NCBI GenBank assembly: GCA_013397935.1
Contig: VZRN01000234.1
Coordinates: forward strand, 894,612 to 958,611
DNA: 64,000 nucleotides
Reading direction: 5' to 3'
DNA from: Dasyornis broadbenti
Taxonomy: Eukaryota; Chordata; Aves; Passeriformes; Dasyornithidae
In this document: positions 12,036 through 22,824 of the stretch, piece by piece
Position numbering within the stretch: position 1 is the first letter of the stretch
Layout of the letters: each line of letters begins with the position of its first letter
Made by a program: the position numbers and the translations under genes
Notes under the pieces: model-generated
The model's input: only the letters and a program-made list of their open reading frames with translations
What the model was told of the DNA's origin: nothing
Databases searched by the model: none

Positions 12036-15000
12036 ATGAGCTGTGGCACCAAATCTTCGAGCAGTACCATTAGAATTAGCAGTGGAGGCGGAGGAGGTGG
12101 CGGTGGTGGTGGTGGAAGATGCAGCGGTGGAGGTGGTGGAGGGGGTAGGTCTGGTGGATACTCCTCAGTGTCCTCAAGAAAATACACCTCTTCTGGAGGC
12201 AGCGGGGGCTTTTCTGGGAGAAGCTTTGGTGGAGGAGGCTCCAGGAGCAGCTATGGAGGGGGCTTTAGCAGCGGCAGCTGTGGGAGGATTAGCCGCAGTA
12301 GCTACGGTGGGAGAATGAGTGGTGGTAGTTATGGAGGAGGAATGAGCTGTGGAAGCATGGGAGGAGGATTTGGATCAGGAGGTGGCGGATTTGGGGGAAT
12401 GGGAGGTGGTTATGGAGGTGGTGGATACAGTGGAGGTGGAGGATATGGTGGAGGTGGATTTAGTGGCTTTGGGGGTAGTGGTGGCTTTAGTGGTGGTGGC
12501 AGCTATGGTGGAGGCAGTTTTGGTGGCATGGGCTTTGGGGAGGATTCTGGCTTGCTGTCCACGAACGAGAAGTTGACCATGCAGAACCTCAATGATCGCC
12601 TGGCTTCGTACATGGATAAAGTACGACGCTTGGAGGAAGAAAATGCCCAACTTGAGCAGCTGATCAGGGAGTGGTACAAAAACCAAGCTCCCTCTCAGGG
12701 CAAGGATTATAGCCAATATTACAGGACAATTGAAGAGCTGCAAAACCAGGTATGATGTACTTTGACTAACTTGGAACAGATTCTCCTTGGAATGGCACTT
12801 TCCTCATGCAGCACAAGGTCTCTGTTTGGGGTGATTTTCCCCTTCCTGTGCTTTAGCCAGGAACCAGAGTGGTGTGGGGCCCAGCTTCTGCCTTTATGTT
12901 CTGGCACACCTGTATGTGGCACAGGAAGCACTGCTGGGAGCAGTGGCAGAGCAGCACCAGTGTCCCCATTATGCTCCCTTAAACGCAGGGCTGCTGCTCA
13001 CTCATTCTTCACTCTTGAACAGCAGATTTAATCCTTGCTTGTGTCGTGCTATTACTGCCATTTAATTGGAATTTTCATCAATATACAGGATAAGCCAGCA
13101 TGTGCAGTTAGTCTCATTCCAGTCCTTAGCCATTTAACAGTCATGTCTCTCTTGTATGAACACGGCTGTTGTCGAAAGTAATGGCAATTTTGCTTTCCCA
13201 CTGGTTTTTGTTGGTTGGGTTGGATTTTTTTGGTTGATTGGTTTTTATTTTTTGAATATGAGGAATTTATTTAGTTACTCTTTCCAACAAGGTATTTTTA
13301 ATGGATATTTGTAAATCAAAATTAACAGTAAAGGCACTTTCTTTTATCTGGAAGCAATAAACTCCTCTCTCTCAGTAGCTCCTGCAGCTCTAGTCAGGCT
13401 TGACATTGCCCAAAACCGCTTCTGCAAGGTGTTTGTGCACAGGCGTTTCTTCTCTCTGTTGTCAGACTGAAAAGTCAACTGACTGAATAACACCTGCCCT
13501 CTCCCTTTCAGATTGTTGGAGCAAATGTGGACCTTAACAGGATGCTTCTTGACATGGACAATACCAGAATGACTGTGGACGACTTCAGACTGAAGTGAGT
13601 CACTCCCTTCCTGGCTCCATCCACTTTGCCTCCCTTTATCCCCACAAGTTCCCATTGCCAATTAATCTTTGTAGAGGCTGGAGCCTCTGGGCTCCGATGA
13701 CAGAATGTAGAATTGTTGGAAAAAGCATTCTGACAAGGACTGCTTTGGGTTTTCATTGCTATTTTTCTCCAGGCAAGTTTTTGAAGAGACACATTTAAGG
13801 GATCCATTCTAAGTTTCTCCATCCTTGCATGCAGATTTATAAGAATAATACTCATGGTATAAATCTCACAGAGAGAAACTGTGCTGAAATCAAACAAAGC
13901 TATTGGAGACAGAACGAGAATGGGGTCCTTTCTTTTAAGAATTGACCAGAGATGTAAGATGGGAACTGCCCATAACTGAGATACCAAAGAGGTCTGGCAG
14001 CACTTTTACTGTCTTTCTTGCCTGTCATTCAGGTATGAGACTGAATATACTCTCCACCAGAGTGTGGCAAGTGATATCAATGGATTACGCCCACTTTTGG
14101 ATCAACTGACTCTGTCCAGATCTGACTTGGAGACACAGTTTGAATCCCTGAAAGAGGAATTGATTTTCCTGAAGAAGAACCATGAAGAGGTAAGTTTCTT
14201 CACACTTCAGTAACTAACGGCAACACAACACTCAGAGAATTTCCTGTGGATTCTTCCACAAGCAGTAAGCAGGTTTTGACCATTGGCTTTGATCATCCAA
14301 CATGACACATTCAGGTTTTGATTTTGGAGAGCGTGTAGAGCGCATAGCTGCCCACAGCTGGTGTAATGAGACCCCACATCAGCATGTAAGACCAGGGGGA
14401 TGAGTGGCTTTCAGTACAAACTACAGTTTGCTTGCCGAACTCATGGATGGGAAATTGGATAGAATATATGGAGGAGTCAAAAGAAAGCATTTGTACTCTC
14501 TGCAATGAGATTTCCCATTGAGAAGAAAAGATTCCTACACAGAACATAGAATTCCTTACAAACCTGTGGCGGAAGCGCCAGGTCACCATGCATACAGTGC
14601 CTGGCTGTGAGAACTGGAGCCTCAGGAATGGCAGAATTGTTCCATGGCAAGGGCAGGCGAGACCCTTTCACCGGATTCATGGGCTGTGTGAGGATCTATG
14701 CCTTTTTTCCTCCCTTTATTTGAACCAATGCCATTCCTTCTTGCCTTCACCCTTTGAGAACCTCATGGGGTTTTTGTGATTTTTTTCAGGAAATGAGAGG
14801 ACTGCAAGGCCAGTCTGGTGGGGATGTCAATGTGGAGGTCAATGCTACTCCTGGCATTAACTTAATGGAAAAATTAAATGAAATGCGCTGCGAGTACGAG
14901 AGGCTCATTGAGAACAACCGGAAGGAGGTGGAAAGCTGGTATGAAACCAAGGTAAAGCACAGGCAGATTTTGGTCATTAAATCTTTCACAAAGTAATGGA

Positions 15001-17452
15001 CCTATTTACAGTAGGTGAAAGGCAACTTATCATGTATTATTTAAGGGACAATAACTTTAAATTACTTTAAGCAGTTTCCTATAATAGGTCAGTCCTGGAA
15101 CATCAGTTTATGTGATAAAGCACATAGAGCCTCTGTGTTCCAGTAGCCAGTGAATTACCAGGGTGTTCACAAAGTGGCTTGTGGGAAATAAACAGTTTGT
15201 ATTGCACTTTTATTCTTATTAATTGATTTCATGGTGCTTTTATGATAGGCCCAGAATGTTTCCTAATTATCAAAAATGCCTCAATTTTGTATGTTAATTT
15301 TTCAGATGGAAGAAGTTAATCAGCAAGTCCACTCAAGTGGCCAGGAGATACAATCAAGCAACCAGCAGATCTCTGAGCTGAGACGTGAATATCAGAGCCT
15401 GGAAATTGAGCTGCAGTCACAGATCAGCATGGTAAGGAAAGGCATTTGTTTCACCTGTGATACAGTTTGTATGTGAGAAGAAAGGCTACACCCAGCAAGT
15501 AATCCATCCAAGGAGAATGGGATACTGGATTACTTATCTTCAAAGACACACTTTCTTTGAGGATTTGTGAAGATCTGTTTTCCCACAAAAGTAAGTTAAA
15601 GTCACCACATTGCCATAAACACTGCATTTTGTTCTCCCTTTGCAGGTAGACTCCCTGCAAACCAACCTGGAAGACACGGAACGTCGCTACAACATGCAGC
15701 TGCAGCAGATCCAGGGCATGATCGGGCCCTTGGAGGAGGAGCTGGCCAGCATCCGCTGTGAGATGGAGAGCCAGAACGAGGAGTACAAGATGCTCCTGGG
15801 CATCAAGACCCGCCTGGAGCAGGAGATCCAGCAGTACCGGGCACTGCTGGAGGAGGGGCAGCAGGACCTCGTGTACGTATTCTGACAGATCATGGTGCTG
15901 TGTGACACCCCACTGCTGGGCCAGTCACCGGCAGGAAATTCAGCAATTGAAATTTGCAAAACAGATTTTGTACTGAAATGAGGCTGATGCAGCTGTCTTG
16001 GCCGATTGCCTCCCAGGTGTGAGATATTTCATTCTGTTTAGAATATAACTCACGTGAAGAAAAATTAATGCAGAAATTCTGAACTACCAATCTGGGGCTG
16101 GACAGGGAAACCTATGTAAGAGAGCCTGGTTCTAGGAAAGCCAGGAACTGAACAGGCAGGAAAAGACTGTAAGAAAAAAAAGGAAAAAAAAAAAAAAAAC
16201 AACAAAAAAAACAAAGAAAAAGACCAAAGTTTTCCAAACCTTTATGAAAGTTTCTGAGAGTTCACGCTACTTCAGCTTCCCTTATGCAGTATGCCAGCTG
16301 CTGTTCAGAAGTGGTGCCTGAAAGAGCAGCCAAAGCCTCATTCTCTTCTTTCTGATTTTGAGCCATACACTGATGAATGTGCCAAATGTTGCAAGAAATC
16401 CTTAGGCATCATGTGGGAAAAGCAAAAGCTCTTGCATTGAAGCTGAAGTTGAAAGAGAGGATAATTTTTGGCACTGCCTCAGCTGTTTTGCTGTGCAGTG
16501 CTGGGTTCTAACCAGCAGTACAGCCCAGGAAGGTGCTGGCTCCTGGACAGCAGCTGTAGCTCAATTACCTTCAGGTATCAAAGTACTTTTGATTAACTTC
16601 TTTTTCCCCTTCTTTCTCTCTCTTTGCAGAGTGCCGTCAGGAGGAATGGGAGGAGGCATGGGAGGAGGCATGGGAGGTGGTAGAATTGGAGGTGGTGGTT
16701 ATTCCGGAGGAGGAAGAGGAGGAGGTGGTAGCATGAGTGGTGGATATGGAGGTGGTGGCAGTGGAATGGGAGGAGGAATCGGAGGAGGAAGTTGTGGAGG
16801 AGGAATTGGAGGAGGAAGTGGTGGAGGAGGAAGTGGAGGAATGGGAGGGGGAAGCGGTGGTGGATGCATTGGAGGAGGAGGAGGAGGAAGAACCTCAGGA
16901 GGCATCAGCAGTTCCCACTCCTACTCTTCATCTTCCCAGTCCCAGTCCTGCAGGAGTGGCGGTGAAAGCCAAGGTGAGAACTGTGGTACATAGGCACACT
17001 GTCCCCTCAGACACATCCTGACTAATTTATGCACTAATTTATACCAAGATACTCTTCCAGAGGCAAGCAGTACTGAGAATAAACTAAAATTTCTGGAAGG
17101 TTTTAGATTTGCTGTTATTACCAATTCTTTCCTCTTTATGTGCAAAGGATCAACTCCACTTCCAGAGCACACAGTCCATTTCTATTCCATTTTGTCGGTG
17201 ATATCAACTGATCCTGTAGTTTAACCCCAGCCAGTTTTCTTCATCTGTCTCATTCTTTGCAGAACCTCATAAATCCCACAGCCTTTGTGCCATGCAGGAG
17301 TTTCCCCCTCTGCTTTTGGAATGCTTATGGTCACTCCCACATTATCCTAACGTCTGGGGGATACTGGTGGCTTGGAGGTTCAGTGCCAGCACTGATGAAG
17401 TTCATGCTTGCTTTGTCTCTAAACAGGATATGGAAGAAAATCTTTTGACTAA
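12036..17452 (+). CDS. KRT9-like: Type I keratin, KRT9-like copy 2 (8 exons)
   Basis: Coding exons: 12036-12749, 13512-13594, 14033-14189, 14790-14951, 15306-15431, 15646-15872, 16630-16973, 17427-17452; predicted 612 aa. The start is the ATG in CACCATGAG; an in-frame TTG 15 bp upstream is not needed. The head (1-177) is a long run of Gly loops separated by Ser and aromatic residues. The rod begins EKLTMQNLNDRLASYMDK, keeps the Arg of the helix-initiation motif, and ends in QEIQQYRALLEEG. The tail, from about 490, is almost entirely GGGSGG-type repeats, closes with Ser-rich SYSSSSQSQS and ends GYGRKSFD. Long glycine loops at both ends are typical of suprabasal, cornifying keratins such as K9/K10, so a load-bearing epidermal role is inferred. 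The coil 2 phrase SSGQEIQSS and the position support KRT9 over KRT10. Exon 8 was chosen over an acceptor at about 17262 because it gives a short tail end matching copy 1. Confidence 0.87.
16171..16224 (+). repeat. A-rich simple repeat in intron 6 of copy 2
   Basis: An almost pure adenine tract with scattered C and G. It could be the remnant tail of a retroposon, but no element body is recognisable upstream of it. Confidence 0.7.
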
Positions 17453-17705
17453 GAATATACATCAAGGATCCTCCAGTGCAAGACCTTTCAAAAAGAAACT
17501 GGCCCAAATCCACTGCATTCCCCACACTCCCAAGGAAAGATGATGTTCCTGGGAGTTGCAGATGCCACCTCTCCCCCTGCCCTGCATGCTCTGTGCTGCT
17601 TCTGCCCACCAAGCTCTGCAGCTTCAGTCATCAGCACTGGAACTGCTGCTTTGCAGATCCAACCTGTTTGGTACTCAGCTTGTTCTGAATCAGGAAAATG
17701 TCTCA

Positions 17706-17711
17706 AATAAA
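17706..17711 (+). terminator. Poly(A) signal of KRT9-like copy 2
   Basis: AATAAA about 255 bp after the stop, followed at 17724-17739 by the same 16-nt motif found behind the copy 1 signal. Confidence 0.75.
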
Positions 17712-19061
17712 ATTTAATTTCTGTCTGATGCAACCAGAATCTTGTGTGGGGTTTTTCTTACCTTCTGTAGGTGTAAACAATTAAAAAAGAAAACACTAAG
17801 CCATGCCAAGACATACCTCCAGGTACAGAGGTTGACGATACACTACAGTAGTTGATAATGAAATTCAGAGTTAAAACACAATTTCTGAGCAGTCAGGGCA
17901 GATCAGAATCTTCTTGGGCTGTGCCTTTGTTTTTTAATAATGTGTTTTTAATAATGTGATATGCTCGTGAGCTGAGCTCCGAGATACAACAGATGAGTAT
18001 CAGCCCAGAAGTGACTGCAGGACTTCAGCACTCAAAGACTCTAATGGTGCTGGCAGCACGTGAGTATCCACAAAGGAACATGAATGATTACAGAGCCATG
18101 GTTGTGAAATGAAAGGAATGTTTCAATTCACAAAATTCAATTCAAATCACTCATTGGTTTAACCTGGATATGCACAGACTAGGGACCTCGTTTTAAAATG
18201 ATAAGACAAAGAAGTGAAAGGGAAATGTAATTTACAGGTATTTTACAAAGTTCATTTCCATAAAATGTTAATATTGACAGCAATTGCCTTCAACCTGTGA
18301 GAAATTAAGTACATGTAAAAGGGTCTGAAATGTTCACTTTTGGATATAGCTACCAGAGTATCCCAGGAACTGCAGAGCCAAAATTCCAGTGAGGCTGCCC
18401 AAGGGGAGGATACATCTCATCTTCACATGACCTCGCAGGCTGAGCTGCTGGTACAGAGCTGCACACAAGGGAGGGGCCTCTGGGGTTGAGTTGAGAGTGA
18501 AAGAAAATGTGGGTTCCATGGAAGAGCAGCAGCACTGCTGAGTGACACAACAGATGCACAGAAGTATGAATTGAGAGATCAGATACAAAATTGATTTCCA
18601 GAATTACACGTCACCCTGCCATGCAAACTTTCTCAACACTTGGAAACCATTCAGGGAAACAGAAACACTTGATTTACACCAAGCTGAAGTGTGCTGGCAT
18701 TGTGCTGGCATGAATGAGCCTTTGCAGGCTTGTTAAACAGAGTTTGTGCTTTATAAATGCTGCCAGGGACACAGAACAGGAACAGCGAGATTCTAGTAAT
18801 GATGATTTCTCCTTCTTTAGTTTAGAAACTTGGACTACACACATCATCAAGAAAGAGCCATGGTGTTCATGGTAAATGGTCTGAGGATTAAGAGCAACAA
18901 ACTGTGAGTATGCCAGAGCCCTCTAAGGGAGGGAATTTTACTGTCACCTCCTACAGATGCAGGTACAGGGACCTCTCCAGATGTCAGCCCATGCTTTAAA
19001 CTAACCTCGGAAGAGTATTTATTTCTCTGACTCCCAATTACTTTGCTGCCCAACAGGCACT

Positions 19062-19210
19062 AAGTGCTACACATCATACAGTGAAGTCCAGAAGGGGTTA
19101 AAACAGGCAGAATGGAGGCAGCAGCTACTGAGAGACCCAGGTGGAGGGAAGAAAGGATTTCCAGGATCATTTTACATCCATGAGGAACAGTATTGGGTTT
19201 GTGTGGCAAG
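19062..19210 (+). repeat. Direct repeat, first copy
   Basis: Begins AAGTGCTACACATCAT and ends GTGTGGCAAG. It recurs at 20196-20332 with over 90% identity by eye, apart from a 13-bp segment missing from the second copy. The period is 1134 bp, far too long a repeat for a target-site duplication. Confidence 0.8.
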
Positions 19211-20195
19211 TCTCTTAGCGGGGAGGCTTTCTCTGGGGAAGTGCAGAGATACCATATGACTTGGCTGGGGGTCAGGGGCTGGGCTCAGCCCCCTCTGACT
19301 CTCTCTTAGGATTGGAGCAGGGATGGTTTGCGGTTTTGGTGCTGGACTATTGCTGCCCAGAGGATTTGCTGCCACTGCAAGGTTTTGTTTGCCACTGCTT
19401 CTCCTTACCGTGGGTGAGCCTTTGCTCCTAAGAGCGGATATTGAACTGGGACCTTTTCTACACCCAATGTCACTGGGAGGGACCCTCACCATCTGCTTGG
19501 GTGCTTTGGAAGAAACCTGGGACCCCAACCCTCTCCCGCTCTATGGAGAGAGCATCTCCTGACTGCTTGTGGCAGCTGCTTGTGGGAGCCCAGCAGCCCC
19601 TGCCCAGTCCCGCTGTCTGCTGCTGCTTCGTGGTTTTTTGCTACACTTTGTTTGCCACCCTGGGTGTACTCGCCTCTGCTGTTCCAGCCCGCCGCTCTGA
19701 GATTCCTGCTACAGCCCGTTTTGCCACCCGAAGTGGCACCAGGACCAGCTAGCCCCCATGAGTTTGCAGAGGGAGTCCCTTCTCTCTCTCTCTCTCTCCC
19801 ACCAGCTGAGCCACCATTACCGACAGAGAGAGGCGGCTGAGCTCGCTCCACAGCGTCCCCTGCAGATGTGGGGGAATCATTGCACCTGCCCTGCCTGGCC
19901 ACAAATCAGCACCCCTGCCGACTGGGACCTAACTGCACCAAAGGGGAAGGTGCTTGACAGCCAAGGGAAGGCTGTTATTGGAATTCTGTTTTTTGTTGTT
20001 GTTGCTGCCATTGTTGTTGTTTGTTTGCCTTGTTACAGATATTCTAGCAAAGAACTGTTTTTCCTTTTCCCATATCTTTGCCTGAAAGCCCCATAATTTC
20101 AAAGTTATAATAATTTGGAGAGAAAGGAGTAATTTTCCCTATTCCAGGAAGGTTCCCGCCTTCCTTGGCAGACACCTGTCTTTCAAACCAAGATA
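19211..20195 (+). mobile_element. Putative endogenous-retrovirus LTR sequence
   Basis: This segment lies between the two direct repeats. Its 3' end (about 20040-20192, ending TTTCAAACCAAG) resembles the end of LTR-type repeats I know from songbird genomes. It includes a CT simple repeat (about 19780-19798) and GTT repeats (about 19995-20025). No gag, pol or env reading frame is present. The 5' boundary is unclear. The assignment is from memory of the family, not alignment. Confidence 0.45.
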
Positions 20196-20332
20196 AAGTG
20201 CTACACATCATGCAGTGAAGTCCAGAAGGGAGAACGGAGGCAGCAGCTACTAAGAGACCCAGGTGGAGGGAAGGAAGGATTTCCAGGATCATTTTATATC
20301 CATGAGGAACAGTATTGGGTTTCTGTGGCAAG
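20196..20332 (+). repeat. Direct repeat, second copy
   Basis: Second copy of 19062-19210, placed immediately after the LTR-like end and running into the LTR-like fragment that follows. Confidence 0.8.
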
Positions 20333-20535
20333 GTTTCAGTAGCAGGGGATACAGGGGGATTTCTGTGAGAAGCTGCCAGAAGCTTCCCCTGTGTCTGATG
20401 GAGCCAGTGCCAGCCCAGGATGGCCCTGCCGTCAGCCAGAGGTGAGACCATCAGTGATGGTGGCAGCGCCTTGGGGGTAACAGAGTTACCAAGGGTGAAC
20501 AAAACTGCACAACTGCAGCCAGATAGAGGAGTGGG
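20315..20535 (+). mobile_element. Truncated LTR 5' fragment
   Basis: Its order of phrases (GTGGCAAGG, CTGTGAGAAGCTGCCAGAAG, GATGGTGGCAGCGCC, then GTAACAGAGTTACCAAG) parallels the 5' half of the LTR at 27145-28081 (CTCTGTGAAGCTTCTCGAAG, GGTTACGCC, ATATTTAAGAAG). This suggests a truncated member of a related LTR family in the same orientation. Confidence 0.5.
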
Positions 20536-21720
20536 CTTATTTCTTCTTCTGTAATATGGAACTTCTTCCTAAAACACTTCTAGGTTGAATCCATCCTCCC
20601 TCTCTGTGGATAAGCTCATTATAAGATGGCAATTCACAGCAGGCCCCACCAGCTCCTTATGCCTCCCTTGCACAGCCCAGTGACTCTTCTGTAGGAGGTA
20701 CAGCGACGATATTTAATGCACAGCTGGGAAACTGAGGACTTGTTTCTGTTCAAGGCTTTCCTCAGTTTCACAGGCGCTTGATTAGTAAAGATGGAAAAAG
20801 CAGCTCACTGCACATTCCCTATTGCACGGCCAGCGGAAAAAAGTACACAAGTGTTTCTCACTCTCTGTTGGGTGGTGCAAGATATTCTGTCACGGTTGCA
20901 AAACACCCTGCACTGTAACAAGCTCAGGTAATGATCATATTTTTTCAGATCTAATCTTTGGCTCTTTAAAACAAAGTTATTTTGTCAGTGTATTATATAA
21001 TTCAAGGATGTATTCTGAGAAATTACTATTTAAATATGGTTATGAAAATATGAAAAGTAGAATATTTTTCTTCTCAATGTACTCTGAGTCCATTTAAAAC
21101 CATTAAAAAAAAATCAAGAGCTCTTTGATTGGAAAAGACTTAATATGTTTTCCCTTGCACAATGTTACTTTTGTGGCATTTACACACAGTTTTTTTCAAA
21201 AAGAAAAAAGACTGTGATCCCCATCCTATGTGTTCAGAAAAATGCCAGCAGGACCTTCTTCAATACACACAGTGATGACAGAGTGAAAAATTAAGAGTAA
21301 AGTTCTCTTCTATAAGAGACATGAGAATGCAGTTTTAAAAGTTTTATTTCACTGCATTAAAGTAGATTTCTATAAAGTTAATGTAGATTTGGAATAAATC
21401 AATGAATGAAGACTCCCTTGGAGGCTGCTGGTGTTACAAATCATGTCTGTGATCACAGGAGGAAGATAAAAGCTGAAATACTGAGTTTCACCACATAGGA
21501 GACTGAAGGAGACAGACAATGAGTTGGCATTACCAGAGAGATATTGCCAGACTAACAGAAACTGAGAGATAGTATATTGTTCAACAAAATATCCAACAAG
21601 GAGCCACCCACATAAAATTATAGTGCAAGTAGGTGTGAATCAACAAAGACATATTTGCACTGAATGGTAATGCCTGTTACTTACCTCAGACAAAATTCCC
21701 CTTAGCACATCATTTTTGGC

Positions 21721-22824
21721 ATGAGCACCTATGGCTGGCAAACCCCATGGGAAGCTGGACTGCCTGGCAGGTGACACCCACCCGGGCAGGTATAAATAAC
21801 CATAAGCAAGGACGGGCCACTGCACTTTGATTTCCTGTATCTCGCTGTGCACTGCTTTGCATCTGGGGCTGGATATCTGATCCCTTCCACCATGAGCTGC
21901 AGCATCAAGAGAACATCCTGCACCTCGTACAGGAGCGGAGGAGGAGGCGGTGGAGGCGCCTGCGGTGGCAGCAGCGGCCGCAGCTCCTCCGCGTCCTGCC
22001 GGCGCTACGCCTCCTCCGTGATCGGCGGGGGCAGCTACGGCGGGGCAGCCTGCGGGGGCTACGGGGGCGGCCTGAGCATGGGCAGCCTTGCTGGGAGCTT
22101 TGGCGGGGGCTTTGCGGGGACCTATGGTGCTGGGGGGGATGTGCTTCTGACTGGCAATGAGAAGGTCACCATGCAGAACCTCAACGACCGCCTCGCTGCT
22201 TACCTGGAGAAGGTGCGAAGTCTGGAGGAAGAGAATGCCCAGCTTGAGCACCACATCCGGGAATGGTACAGGAAACAAGCTCCCAGTGTTTCCAAGGACT
22301 ACAGCTCCTACTACCAGACCATCGAACAACTCCAAAATCAGGTACGATCACCTCAGCACACGTGGCTCCATCTCCCACATGCCCTTCTCTCCTGTAAGGC
22401 CTTTCTCCTTCCTCTTTGCTCCTTCCTCCTCCCTCCATCCCCAGCACCAGGATCTACTGCTTGTGGGGTGGCCGTGCTGCTGCTACCGCAGGCACAAACC
22501 TGCTGAGCTGCACCTCCCATCCCCTGGGTGAGCAAACCCCCACAGCAGCCCACAGACAACAGGGACGTGCTCTGGGGGCACAGCCCCAGGCACCAGGAGC
22601 TGCACCAGCCACAGACACGCTGGTGCATGAAATGTACACCCCACATTGTGCAGGTGGCTCCAGTCCAGCCATGTGTGGTTTGCAGTGCTTGCCTCAGCTC
22701 CCACCCAGTTCCGCTGGATGGTGGGCAAAGCCAAAGCATACGGATGGCAGGATCTGAGCTCCCTTTGTCCCTGCACACCCCTACAGGCACCAGGTGGAAG
22801 GACTGAGGTCCTCCCTTACAATCA
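21721..22824 (+). repeat. Near-identical tract 1, copy 3 side
   Basis: Promoter, exon 1 and the first ~480 bp of intron 1 match 31391-32509. Only scattered substitutions separate them, apart from a diverged 80-100 bp at the end of the head-coding region that includes a 15-bp length difference. Confidence 0.85.
21773..21796 (+). promoter_or_regulatory. Core promoter of KRT9-like copy 3
   Basis: GACACCCA (21773-21780), a 10-bp gap and TATAAA (21791-21796), with the ATG 101 bp after the TATA start. Confidence 0.75.

Larger units (their letters stand above)
17740..21772. other. Intergenic, copy 2 to copy 3
   Basis: About 4 kb without a gene. It contains the LTR-derived block at about 19062-20535, annotated separately. 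The rest is plain AT-rich sequence; open frames there have no recognisable motif. Confidence 0.5.

Noticed and set aside
17263..17280. Alternative acceptor for exon 8 of copy 2
   Set aside because: Good pyrimidine tract, but it opens a much longer tail unlike copy 1; the 17427 acceptor gives a matching 8-residue end and sits near the poly(A) signal.
255..17452. Calling copies 1 and 2 KRT10
   Set aside because: The glycine-rich ends fit KRT10, but the coil sequences (LLDxDNTxMT, SSxQExxSS) and the place beside KRT19 fit KRT9 better; a tree is needed to settle it.
19323..19902. Several overlapping ORFs on both strands in the LTR-like block
   Set aside because: They lie in repeat-derived sequence without retroviral or host protein motifs.
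22353..22790. Minus-strand ORF of 145 codons in intron 1 of copy 3, with a 183-codon counterpart in copy 4 (32038-32589)
   Set aside because: Both lie in intron sequence shared by duplication, so their similarity follows from DNA identity; no motif, promoter or splice support.
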